From: Sipunculus nudus
Lineage: Eukaryota; Annelida; Sipuncula; Golfingiida; Sipunculidae
Direction of reading: 5' to 3'
DNA length: 64,000 nt
Assembly (NCBI GenBank): GCA_026874595.1
Contig: CM049321.1
Coordinates: 25,099,479 to 25,163,478 of the forward strand
The notes below the pieces were generated by a model that was not told the DNA's origin, ran no database searches, and was given only the letters and a program-made list of their open reading frames with translations. This document shows positions 33,701 to 43,442 of this stretch, in pieces (position 1 is the first letter of the stretch; every line of letters begins with the position of its first letter). Both the position numbers and the translations under genes were made by a program.

Positions 33701-36700
33701 ATAAAATTCTTTACAATGTTTGGTATGCCTAAAGAAATTCAATCAGATCAAGGGTCAAATTTTACATCTGGATTATTACAACAGTTGACAAATGAATAAG
33801 GTGTTAATCAGATCTTGTCAAGTGCATATCATCCGCAATCCCGGGGTGCTTTAGAGAGATTTCATTCTACTCTGAAAACCATGTTGAAGACTTATTGTTT
33901 TCATAACAAGAGGGATTGGGACGAAGGGGTCCCGCTATTGTTATTTGCGGTTAGGGATTCAGTCCAGGAGTCACTCGGATTTACTCCGTTTGAACTCATG
34001 TTTGGCCACACTATTAGAGGCCCATTGAATGTAATCAAAGATCAATGGCTTAGTGAACAAAACAGACGGAAAACCGTTTTAGATTATGTGGTCACATTCA
34101 AAGAACGGTTGAATGATACATGTGAATAAGCAAGACAGAATTTGGCTAAAGCTCAAACCAAGATGAAAACATGGTATGATAAGAAAGCAAGACATCAGGA
34201 ATTGAATGTAGGAGATAAGGTACTTGCATTGTTACCAAGTAAAGAAGGTCCATTACAATCAAGATATCATGGACCCTATGAGATTTATAGAAAGATTAAC
34301 AATGTCAATTACTTCATCAAAACTCCAGATAGACGTAAGGGAACTCAATTATGTCATGTGAATATGCTCAAACCATATTTTGAGAGGAACGATACATCAG
34401 TGAAACCTGTTTGTATAACATCTGATGATAATGAAATATCAGAAACTATGAAAAAAAAAATGAAAAAACAAACTTAGGTAATTCAGAGATATTGACAAAC
34501 TTAGATGTGAAACTAGAACATCTGTCGTCTGAAAAATCTCAAGATTTGTCAAAATTGTTGAGAAAATATAAACAAATATTTCCAGATGTACCTAGTAGAA
34601 CAAATGTTATATATCATGATGTGGATGTCGGTGATGCAAAACCAATAAAACAACATCCATACAGGGTTAATCCCGAAACTCTTGCCAACTTAAGAAAAGA
34701 AATAGATTACATGTTACAAAATGACATCATCAGAGAGAGCCAAAGTGGAGTTCTCCATGTATATTAGTTCCAAAACCAGATAAAAGTTATAGATTTTGTA
34801 CTGATTTCAGAAAAGTGAATGCTGTAACTAAAACATACGTATCCCATACCAAGAGTTGATGATTGTATAGATAGGATTGGTAAAGCTAAATATGTAACAA
34901 AATGTGACTTACTGAAAGGATATTGGGGTGTTCCTCTAACTGAAAGAGCGAGAAAGATCTCTGCTTTTGTTATTCCTGACGGATATTATGAATATAATGT
35001 AATGCCGTTCGGAATGAAAAATAGTGGAGCTTCATTCCAACGTTTGATTAATATTTGTATAAACCATCTTGAAGGTGTTGAAGGTTACATTGATGACTTG
35101 ATTGTATATAGTGATACGTGGTCTAAACACTTGTATAGACTTGAGAAACTGTTTCAAAGACTGGCTGAAGCTAATCTTACAGTTAATTTGGCAAAAAGTG
35201 ATTTTGGGAAGGCCAAGGTCATTTATTTAGGTCATGTCATAGGACAAGGTGATGTAGAACCTATTCAAGCCAAAATTGAGGCCATTATCAATTTCCAGAG
35301 ACCTACATCAAAAAAGAGTTTACAAAGATTTCTAGGCATGACTGGGTATTATTGAAGGTTTTGTAAAAAACTTTTTGTAACTACCCCTCTCACAAATTTG
35401 TTAAAGAAAAAGGAGATATATATTTGGACTGATGACTGCGAAGCAGCATTCGAGAAATTGAAGTCGATGATGATCAATACACCTGTCTTGAAAGCACCTG
35501 ATTTTGACAAAGATTTCAAGTTATGTGTTGATGCTAGCGAACAAGCAGCTGGTGCTATATTGATTCAAGAAGATGAACAAGGGATTGATCATCCTGTCTG
35601 TTATTTCTCAAAGAAATTTAAAGATTTCCAGAGAAATTTTTCACCATTGGAAAAAGAATTATTAGCGCTTATCTTAGCACTGCAATATTTTGAAATCTAT
35701 GTGAGATCAAGTTTCTCATCCATTAGTGATTTATACTGATCATAACCCTATAGTGTTCTTGAGTAGAATGAAGAACAAGAACAGGAGGTTATTAAATTGG
35801 AGTCTACTCTTACAAGAGTATGACATCAATGTGAAACACATAATAGGAAAGGATAATGTCATCGCTGACGCATTATCTAGATGTTATTGATAAATTTGTA
35901 TATGAATTGTATTGTTAGAGATGGGTATGGATGAAGATGTTACATTGCTGTTATGCATTATAAGCTAGTAGGATGAATTGTGCATTAGTCACAGGGATAT
36001 TATTTTGCACAAGTCGTAGTAATGTTCGATGGTTGTGTGAGTTATTAGTGTGTGTATTATCACAGTGAGGTTAAAATGAATTGGATAGATTATTTGCATA
36101 TGTTTGCAAGAAAAGAAATGATGGCTATTGATGTCAATTATAAATGATATTGTAGATTATAAAAGTTTATATCCTCATGTTAACATAATTATATTCCTCA
36201 TATATATATCATATCACCCAAAGGTATATATTTCAGATATTATAAAATTTTACTCATGAAAATATCATAAAAAATTTTCTTTTTTAGGAGGATGGTGTGA
36301 TGTATGTCCGTACGCGATGGCAGGGCACTCACGGAAGGACCTTAGAACCATTGACTCAGGAACAACAGGAACGCGTTGACCCGTGTCGCTTACAGTCATC
36401 TATTGAACTCCGGCAACAACAAATAAACGGACAAAGAGAACGTTTTCATTCATTCATTAACAGCGGTTAAACAACCTGAACTGGAATTTAAAAGTGGATC
36501 GATCGATATTGCGTTAAGGTCCACACACACTATAAATACCCTTCATTTAGTGATTTTGAATTGGATTGCAAACAAGAACTGATATCCAGGGATATCCAGG
36601 CCTGATGATGTGTAGTCTCCTTGTGATAAGGCGGAGACATTTTTGACGTTTTGGACTTTATTATGGCTGTGCACGGATTATGAACTGAACTTCCGTTATG

Positions 36701-39700
36701 ACTCCTCAGAGCAACCCCGGAGTCATTTTTATTTCGTCGAACCAGCACCAGTGACTTTGATTTACAGCAGATAAGTATTTCTTGATTTTGTACCGCCCCA
36801 AGATTTAGTTATTGTGTTAGAGACTTTGTGTTCATGTATTGTATATATTGTAAATAATGTTTGTTTAAATAATTATATATATTTTGTACTATATTTGTGA
36901 GTCAGTTTTTCATTTAACATCTTCGTTGTGTGAGTGGAACTCGGGGATGTTTTGTGCTACACGCAACATATTACATAAACATAGAGAAATACTGGAGGAC
37001 AAGAGGGACTTGTCATTAGTTATAACATAAACATAGAAAAAATACTAGAGGACAAAAGGGACATGTCATTAGCAATTCATAAACATAAAAATACAAGAGG
37101 ACTAGAAGGACATGTCATTAGTAATTACATAAACATATAGGAATACTAAAGGACTAAAGGGACTTGTCGATATCAATTACATAAACAAAGAGAAATACTA
37201 GAGGACAAGTGGGACATGTCGTTAGTTATTACATAAACATAGAGAAATACTAGAGGAAAAGGGACTTGTCGATATCAATTACATAAACAGAGAAATACTA
37301 GAGGACAAGAGGGACATTTCGTAAGTCATTACGTAAACATAGAGAAATACTAGAGGACAAGAGGGACTTGTCATAAGTTATAACATAAACAGAGAGAAAT
37401 ACTAGAGGACATGAGGGACTTGTCATTAGTTATTACATAAACATAGAGAAATACATACAGGTTACAAGCGTAAATACTGCGAACGGTATTGTCTCCACGA
37501 GTGTTTCAATTTCGCAATATTCTTGGAAGAACCATCATCGCGAACATTAAACCATCTTAAATAAAACACCCTAACGAGAAAGGTGTATCTAATTTGTACT
37601 GTAGGTTAAATGCCTATTTAAATGTTTTTTTATATGTTTGAAGGGCAGGGAGGCAAAACTTTCATATTATTTATATGACCAGAACTTTCATATTATCCAT
37701 CAGTTAAATATTCATATTATAAATACTGAATATATGAGGTCTTCTACATTTTCTGTCTATATTAAGAATTTCTTCATTGAAAAAGATTTTCTCAGCGATC
37801 ATTTCAAATTGTTAAACCTTTTGCGAATATATTTAATATATCATGCATTAACTATTTGTTCTATGTACTTCACTACGTGGTGAATCATGAAATTCTCATC
37901 CTTGCGAAACACTAATTAAAAAAGTAGGAAATCTCGAAATTTTAGCCACGCGAAAATGAAGCAAACCACAGTAATCCCGGAAAAAAGGAAGTACCTTTTT
38001 GCTTTGTTTTTTTTTAGTAAAAAAATATTTCTTTTCTATTAAGTGCTTTCGCCTCGGAGATGTTTTCCCGTTCACCATACCTCATGCACCAGCAGAAGAC
38101 ACGACGATCAACGGATTCACCATCCCCAAGGGCACTGTGATTATGGCCAACCTTCACGGAGTGCATTATGACCCAACGATCTGGGGAGACCCCGACAGGT
38201 TCCGACCGTGGCGCTTCCTAACGGACAATGGGAAAATCAACACAGCGTTGTCGTCATGCATTGCTCCATTTTCAGTTGGTATGCACTTTTTTTGCTCTCA
38301 TTCCTTACTCTGATTATATATTAGTATATGAGTTTATCCTTGTTGATGCGACGACGTCCTGTGTCGACATTGTTCTTATTATGATCTCCACTTATGCTCG
38401 GGTGAAGATATTCGTGTTTGGCATTTTCTTCTTCTTATAATGATTATTATTATCTTTATTGTTCCCAGCTATCCATAGGTGAAGATATTTGTTTTTGGCA
38501 TTTTTATCTCCAGGTATCCATAATTGGAGATATGTGTTTTAGCATTATTATCTCTTCCTTTACCTAGATGAAGATATTTGTTTTATGCATTATTATCTCT
38601 TCCTTTTCATAGGTGAAGATATTAGCTTTTAGCATTGTTATCTCCCCCTATTCATAGGAGAAAATATTAGCTTTTAGCATCGTTATCTCCATTCACAGGT
38701 AAAATATTTGTTTTTCGTATTATTATCTCTACCTTTTCATAGGTAAAGATGTTTGTTCTTTGTCATTATTATCTTCACGAATTCCTAGGTGAAGATATTT
38801 GTTTTTGGCACTATTATCTCTACCTATTCATAGGCAATTTTTTGCATTCTTGTTCTTCTTTTCTTATTATTCTGCAATAATAAGAATTCTTATTCTTATT
38901 TCATCCGATTTCAATGATACTTATCCTCTTGTATGGGCTTATTACTTTGACCGATTTTAAGTGTACTTGACCATTTGTTAAGGTCACAGAATGTGATTTT
39001 TAAAAAATTGCTAATGTCGATTTTCTTCTTCTTCATAAGGAGGACATCAGAATGAAAAAAATGCCATCACCAAATCTGATTCCCAACAATTGTATGGTAA
39101 TATTTTGGAATTCATTCATGTAGAACCATATGAAATAGGTATCTCAGCGCTTCTCAGCGCTTCAGGTAGGCTATGTTCCAATATTAATATTTGACCTGAT
39201 ATTTGGAAACCTTAACCTAAGCGTCGTGTGTCATTTACAATGGTGGAGTGCAGTGGCAAGGTTGATTGCAATATCTTTAATAGCTTTAGAATAACATGCC
39301 AATTACGGAGACGTGACGTCACCAATTCCGAATTATCCGCCAACATGAAGAAGGACACTCAATTCTCGTCTGCAGTACTTGAGTTCTAACTAAAAGGTTA
39401 CATAATACAAGTAATTAGGTCAAAAGAGCAAAGCTAAAGGTCACAGTAGAGGTCTTAATGCCAAATTGTAGTGGCCATTTCATACTAACTACTTAAGACC
39501 TAAAGTATAAACAATGACTGTCAGTTAACAAATATACTTCGCTTTATTTTTACAATCAGATTTTAATAGGCATCAACCCGTCTGCGAAACGTCACTTCCG
39601 GTTAATTCCGGTCCGGACTGGTCGACACATATCTCCTCCGAAACTGCTGGACCCAGAACTTTATATCTCTAGTTTGGTCATTATGTCTTTATTACTTTTT

Positions 39701-40900
39701 TTTATACAACCGTCATATGATGGAAGTATAATGGTATACCCACCGTCCGTCCGTCCGTCCGTCTGTTAACATTTTTAGTGTCGCCGCGATCACGTACTGC
39801 AGTTTGATGAAATGTTCAGGATAGCTTGGAATGACATCAGGGTGACCATCTGGATTCATCATTTGTTAAAGGAAAATGTTGCATTCCTGATATTGCCTTA
39901 TGGGGATAATGATCTGCGTGGGCGGAATCCTACGCTCTTCTTGTCTCGGCCCAAGACGTGTGATTCTGATCCACTCTGCTCCTCTCCATCAACAACGTCT
40001 TGGGAACGACCCTTAGGAAAACGCCTTGTAAGTTCCAAATAGGAGACCCCTTTGGAATCGTATAATTGATATTTCAAGCGGTGTCAACATAAAATAATTA
40101 CCTTTTTGTTGTCTTTGGATGTTTTATAAAACATCTGCAAAGTATTGGCACCAAAATATTGCTCAACAGCCCTACTTATCCATAATTTTGCCAAGAGCTG
40201 ATGTGTTTACATAGAGAACAAGCCGCCATGATTACATTAAGTGACCCACAGTCCTTTGCAACGGGATTTAGACTGGGAACCCGCTCTGACCTTATCGCTG
40301 TTTGAACTGGAAAAGGCGGGCGATAATAGATGTCGGTGGCGGGTACCAGTCGATCAACGTCTGCTCATTACAAATTCCTGTATATTGTTATGTTTAAATC
40401 ACCGGGGGCTTACAAGGATCGTTAGGGATTATATTTCATTAATATATTAAGGTAGGAACGGGGTAAAGTTGCCAGAAAGACCCATTTACCACCAAAGACA
40501 CTAACGGATTCATTTTGGTGTGTATATTTAGTAGTTGTAAGAGTTTTTTTGGTGCCCTCTACCAGTGTCTACCATTTCACCATTACAAGGCCAAACTGTA
40601 CAGGCCATTCCCACAACTGTGATCGTATCACAGTTGTGGATCCGCAACAAACGCTGTTCCAATTCAAATTACTAGTTTACATCAAATAAATGTAGAAACT
40701 GTGTTTCAGGAAAGCGGTCCTGTCCCGGGGAAGCTCTGGCGAGGATGGAGCTGTTTCTCTTCACGTGCCGGCTGCTACAAAGGTTCACGTTTTCCCAACC
40801 AGATGGCGTTGATCTTGATAAGGTCGACGGAATCTTGGCATTATCCTATATGCCCAGTCCGCATAAGATAATGATCCGTCTGAGAGAAAATGAACGATAA
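25822..40900 (+). CDS. Cytochrome P450, CYP2 clan, gene B (five exons, complete)
   Basis: Exons 25822-26149, 27004-27522, 28307-28518, 38044-38278 and 40710-40900 splice to 1485 nt: 494 residues, a normal CYP2 length. Residues 3-21 form the signal anchor, followed by a Pro-rich hinge (PPGLP). WxxxR (C-helix) is at 119-123, AGLGTT (I-helix oxygen pocket) at 296-301, ExxR at 353-356, DRFRPWRF at 404-411, and FSVGKRSCPG with haem-ligand Cys436 at 429-438. All intron phases agree (1, 1, 0, 1). The product should be an endoplasmic-reticulum haem monooxygenase that takes electrons from NADPH-P450 reductase; substrate unknown. Intron 3 carries a 6.9-kb Gmr1 insertion in sense orientation, which could disturb expression. 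This is the only complete P450 in the window. Confidence 0.93.
26150..27003 (+). other. Intron 1 of gene B with an internal duplication
   Basis: 854 bp. The last 223 bp (about 26781-27003) repeat the preceding 223 bp (about 26558-26780). The upstream repeat carries its own acceptor, 'ctgttttcag' (ends 26780), and the first bases of exon 2, then TAA. The same arrangement is in the unit C intron (decoy acceptor ends 60248). Confidence 0.85.
27004..27522 (+). CDS. P450 gene B, exon 2
   Basis: 519 nt from GLGFTNG to PPFTG. It contains the C-helix WKAIR and the D-G helix region. Phase 1 at both ends; donor G|GTAAAG. Confidence 0.93.
27584..27629 (-). repeat. tRNA-like (SINE-type) relic in intron 2
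   Basis: On the minus strand TAGCGCAGCGGTTTGG fits a Pol III A box, and GGTTCGAATTCC, about 34 nt further on, fits a B box. The spacing is shorter than in a tRNA gene and no acceptor stem forms, so this is a tRNA-derived relic rather than a tRNA. The unit C copy (about 61046-61092) has further changes. Confidence 0.5.
27666..27706. repeat. (AT)n microsatellite in intron 2
   Basis: A pure AT run of about 20 units. Unit C has one at the same place (about 61126-61167). Confidence 0.95.
28307..28518 (+). CDS. P450 gene B, exon 3
   Basis: 212 nt, from the I-helix (AGLGTT) through the J-helix to the start of the K-helix, ending in phase 0 on the ExxR glutamate (GAG|GTATGT). Acceptor TTGTAG. Confidence 0.93.
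28519..30021 (+). other. Intron 3 of gene B, left part
   Basis: It begins with the dispersed repeat shared with the window start (from 28562), then runs into the 52-bp minisatellite (about 29270-30021), which the Gmr1-2 insertion interrupts. No exon is seen. Confidence 0.8.
29270..30021. repeat. 52-bp minisatellite, left of Gmr1-2
   Basis: About 14 imperfect monomers. It includes a higher-order repeat: a pair of monomers near 29545-29680 recurs at about 29706-29850 almost unchanged. The array is cut at 'ttagttatt' by Gmr1-2 and resumes at 36969. Confidence 0.9.
30026..30700 (+). repeat. 5' LTR of Gmr1-2
   Basis: Begins TGTGATGTATG, ends CACGCAACA. A TATAAA box is at about 30261. The U3 region has a GTCTCC/GGAGAC hairpin near 30344-30368. 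Confidence 0.93.
30706..30719 (+). promoter_or_regulatory. Primer-binding site of Gmr1-2, tRNA-Pro type
   Basis: TGGGGGCTCGTCCG, five bases past the LTR, matches the first 14 bases of the well-known retroviral PBS that pairs with the 3' end of tRNA-Pro. Gmr1-1 uses a different sequence. Confidence 0.85.
30989..32285 (+). pseudogene. Gmr1-2 gag (broken)
   Basis: The first 97 codons form a SAP-like segment ([20 protein letters not shown]). A frameshift near 31280 follows. Then comes the SCAN-like capsid region (31293-31967), two in-frame stops (31968-31970 and near 32000) and the CX2CX4HX4C knuckle ([13 protein letters not shown], about 32045-32085), ending at TAA 32283-32285. A frame change separates this from the protease. 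Confidence 0.9.
32300..34477 (+). pseudogene. Gmr1-2 protease and integrase (broken)
   Basis: The protease motif DTGAS is near 32329-32343 and LLGNDLAG follows. A variable linker rich in repeated VDNSSTVKA-type units (about 32700-32890) precedes the integrase HHCC domain (about 33355-33485) and DDE core. A TAA (33797-33799) falls between the second catalytic Asp and the Glu, and another (34127-34129) lies after the core. The C-terminal GPY is present (about 34270). The repeated linker seems special to this copy or lineage. Confidence 0.88.
34492..35890 (+). pseudogene. Gmr1-2 reverse transcriptase and RNase H (broken)
   Basis: The RT shows [20 protein letters not shown] (about 35080-35091) and FLGMTGYY. 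Lesions are a frameshift near 34745, another near 34835, a TGA at 35353-35355 and a frameshift near 35710 within RNase H. The tail ([14 protein letters not shown]) ends at the TGA of about 35888-35890. Confidence 0.88.
36286..36295 (+). promoter_or_regulatory. Polypurine tract of Gmr1-2
   Basis: AGGAGGATGG abuts the 3' LTR start. It is less pure than that of Gmr1-1 because of one T. Confidence 0.6.
36296..36968 (+). repeat. 3' LTR of Gmr1-2
   Basis: 673 bp, about 2 percent diverged from the 5' LTR by eye. Followed by the TATT duplication and then by resumed minisatellite. Confidence 0.93.
36973..37460. repeat. 52-bp minisatellite, right of Gmr1-2
   Basis: About nine monomers continuing the array interrupted at 30021. 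Confidence 0.9.
37461..38043 (+). other. Intron 3 of gene B, acceptor-proximal segment
   Basis: AT-rich and homologous to 1481-1705 and its relatives, ending in a T-rich tract and AAG before exon 4. Nothing coding is seen. Confidence 0.75.
38044..38278 (+). CDS. P450 gene B, exon 4
   Basis: 235 nt, [10 protein letters not shown] to APFSVG. It completes ExxR (E from exon 3, then C-F-R) and carries the PERF-like DRFRPWRF. Acceptor AAG, donor G|GTATGC, phase 1 at its end. Confidence 0.93.
38370..38840. repeat. Hairpin minisatellite at the start of intron 4 (gene B)
   Basis: About ten units of 45-50 bp with TAGGTG/CACCTA-type inverted repeats, homologous to 2030-2475. Confidence 0.85.
39925..40655. 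repeat. Block of about 730 bp unique to unit B, inside intron 4
   Basis: Unit A intron 4 runs directly from '...ggcggaggcc' to 'tcagttcaaatttctag'; here the two halves are separated by unrelated, less AT-rich sequence. It contains the perfect hairpin CCACAACTGTGAT-CGT-ATCACAGTTGTGG (40611-40639). Open frames up to 76 codons show no recognisable domain. Probably an inserted non-autonomous element; boundaries are approximate. Confidence 0.6.
40710..40900 (+). CDS. P450 gene B, exon 5 (haem-binding, C-terminal)
   Basis: 191 nt from [18 protein letters not shown] to RLRENER with TAA at 40898-40900. Cys436 is the haem ligand. It reads QPDG where gene A has PPDG, and SYMPSP where A has TFMPSP. Confidence 0.94.
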
Positions 40901-41363
40901 ATCATAATTAATCTTTAAGAAATCGAACATTATATGTGAATGCAGGTGTTGCGCTGATAACCACGTTTGGTTCGTCAAAATACTTATTTTTACTTTAACC
41001 GGACATATACAGATTTTTTTACATTGTAAATGTTTTGGCTCAGATAACCACCACCATTTTTAAAGAGACTAGCTTTACCAAGAATAATTGAAACAATGAA
41101 ATAATATTTGAAATCATGTTTTATTGCAACATCTCTGTAAAGATACCTACATATTCAATGAAAATGATTATTAACATGAAAATTTACTGACACGTGACTT
41201 ATATGTTATGACCTCTTCATTCCCCTCCTCCACCCACTCTCTTTCTCTCTCTCTCTCTCAAATACTTATAAACGAGAAAGAAGTTGCATTGGAACGTTAC
41301 ATATTTGTAATATGTAGATGTATTTGAAAGGTTTTTTTTCTCTAATAACATAAGCCTATATAA

Positions 41364-41395
<32 letters not shown>

Positions 41396-41428
41396 AAAAA
41401 TAATCTTGGAAATAATCAGTCTTATCGT

Positions 41429-41479
41429 GGTCACACAGGGGTCTAATGAGCCGGTAAGGCGAAACCGTCGGTAGTGACC
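41429..41479 (+). ncRNA. Hammerhead-ribozyme-like three-way junction, copy 2
   Basis: Same length as copy 1. Outer stem GGTCAC/GTGACC, CTAATGA, stem II GCC-GGTAA-GGC, GAA, stem III ACC-GTC-GGT, A. Relative to copy 1, changes fall in the loops (GATGA to GGTAA, GGC to GTC) and in the unpaired linker (one substitution), while every stem base is kept. Confidence 0.4.
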
Positions 41480-41517
41480 CAATGTTTCACATACCTATAT
41501 GTATATAAATATATAAA

Positions 41518-41519
41518 TT

Positions 41520-41601
<82 letters not shown>
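41518..41601. repeat. Interrupted (AT)n tract
   Basis: About 84 bp of AT dinucleotides with a few interruptions, in the same place as the pure tract at 4299-4342. Confidence 0.9.
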
Positions 41602-41603
<2 letters not shown>

Positions 41604-41859
41604 TGTTCTATGTTTATGTAATTGTAAATAAAACTGGTCCTTGTACAATCATGTGTCACGCAAATACAACTATGAAGTACAATTTTATATTCACCAACAC
41701 TGGTGATAATTTAGATACAACTTTGCAATATCATACCAATAATTTAACCGTCGTCACATGAAATATCCATTTTAACCCTTGTCGTCACCTGAAATATTAT
41801 TTTAACCCTTGCTTTATCTGTATCCCGTAATAACATAGAATAAATGGATTTCTATACTT

Positions 41860-42005
41860 GAATGCCTTTTGAAATTCCCTTCCCCTCGACATCAAGTGCG
41901 CCCGAAATTTGCAGCTGTTCAAAAAGATATTACGTTCATAATTTTCAAGTCTTGCAGCGTATCATAGCTTCTTTACTGTACGAGCACCGATGCTTCTTAA
42001 TATGT
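41860..42005 (-). pseudogene. Second copy of the possible Penelope-like relic
   Basis: Matches the minus-strand frame of 4476-4706, but has a TGA early in the frame and an Arg-to-Ser change just before the conserved Cys. Without the first copy it would not be noticed. Confidence 0.25.
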
Positions 42006-43442
42006 TGAAAATAATCTTATGATTTTATCTATGATTTTGTATTAGTTTTATATTCTTACTATTTCATTCACATTTGTATTGTAACTTGTCTTCTAATTTT
42101 AATTGTCATGTTGATAATAAATCTCTTGTATTTTATATCTGGAACAAGGCCCTGCTTACAACAGAAGTGTTGTTCTGATGCAGACTACCCTGCATAATGA
42201 AGTGATTAATCACTAAATATATTAGTCCGTACAACCCGGAGTTAATTAGTGATATCAAGTGTGTTTTTAAGTGTAGCTAGGCAGGGAGAGGCTTTGTTTT
42301 ATCCCACATGCACAGGTAATGTTTTCAAAACCGACCCTCGAGACAAACCTCTCATATTCATGACCCGAAATAGACTGGATAATAAGATGCATTTTTGCTG
42401 CATTTATGCTGTAAATGATTTCTAGAATACTTTCTCTGAGGAAAGACAAAGGGAAATTTAGTAATAGTCTAGTAGGCCCATTGTTTACGCAACATAATGT
42501 TATGTTTGTAATCTATGTATAGTGATCTTGCTTGTTTTAATTCCATCACTAAACGTGAAGAGAAAATTTCTTTGGTAGCTGTTGATAAGAAGTGGTCATT
42601 ATGTTTTTACACATACGAGCCTGTTCCTGCATCTTGTCGACTTCTCTCCCAAAATAGCTTACCAAATTACGGTCATGTCCCAAGTTAAGCTGTAGACTGA
42701 AGTGAATATAAATTCGTATGGAGGCAGTTATAGCCAAATAACTACAGGTAGGAGTCTATCCCTAAATTGTGCTCAATATCATCATTTATAATACTGTGAG
42801 ATAAACACAAAACAAGGTAAGATAAAGCAGTTTAAGTTAAAGGGATTTTATTTTTTTCTTTAATAATTTTACTAAAAGTAGCTTATTTTTATTAGAAAAA
42901 AACTTAGTGCACAGTTCATCACAATTAATGCTATTCCTTCAACAAGACAGTCTTTAGATTCTTAAGGTAAGAGACTAGATTATCAGTTTGTCTGAGTTCG
43001 ATTGGGAGACTAACACAAGGCTGGTCCTTCGACCTTGAAGGCTCTGTGAGGAGACACATGAAGGAATTCCTGGTATTCAGATCTCATGTTACGATTTGGT
43101 AAATATGACTGTATCAGGTCTAAATTTAATATTGTCTGTTCCCTAAATAAAATACTACGGCATAACAATCCCTGATAAACCGTATTATTTACACCTGCAG
43201 AAACATAACAGACGACGAGATATTTAGGCTAACCCTTAAATCAGCAAATATATACTGAAAATAAGAATTTTAAAGAATCTGCGAGCGGCGAGCAATACAG
43301 AGGCACGCAGCGCCTGAAAAAAAAACTGTTATGGACCTGAAAGTCCACATGACACACTTGCGGAGACTGACCATATAAATTTTATTTCGGTTGCTTTGCA
43401 CATAATGATATGATTGGTTGAAAATGACTAGAGGGACATGTT

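Larger units (their letters stand above)
30022..36972 (+). mobile_element. Gmr1-2: decayed Gmr1-type LTR retrotransposon inside intron 3 of gene B
   Basis: LTRs at 30026-30700 (675 bp) and 36296-36968 (673 bp), target duplication TATT on both sides. By eye the LTRs differ at about 13 positions plus a 2-nt indel, so it is older than Gmr1-1. Internal order is gag, zinc knuckle, protease, integrase, RT, RNase H, as in Gmr1-1, but the proteins have diverged, so this is a separate lineage. It lies in the same orientation as the host gene and is absent from intron 3 of units A and C. Confidence 0.95.
38279..40709 (+). other. Intron 4 of gene B
   Basis: 2431 bp: the hairpin minisatellite (38370-38840), the dispersed repeats shared with gene A, a CTCCGCCA-type element whose 3' end is interrupted near 39925, a block of about 730 bp unique to this unit, and a GTGTTTCAG acceptor. 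Confidence 0.8.
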
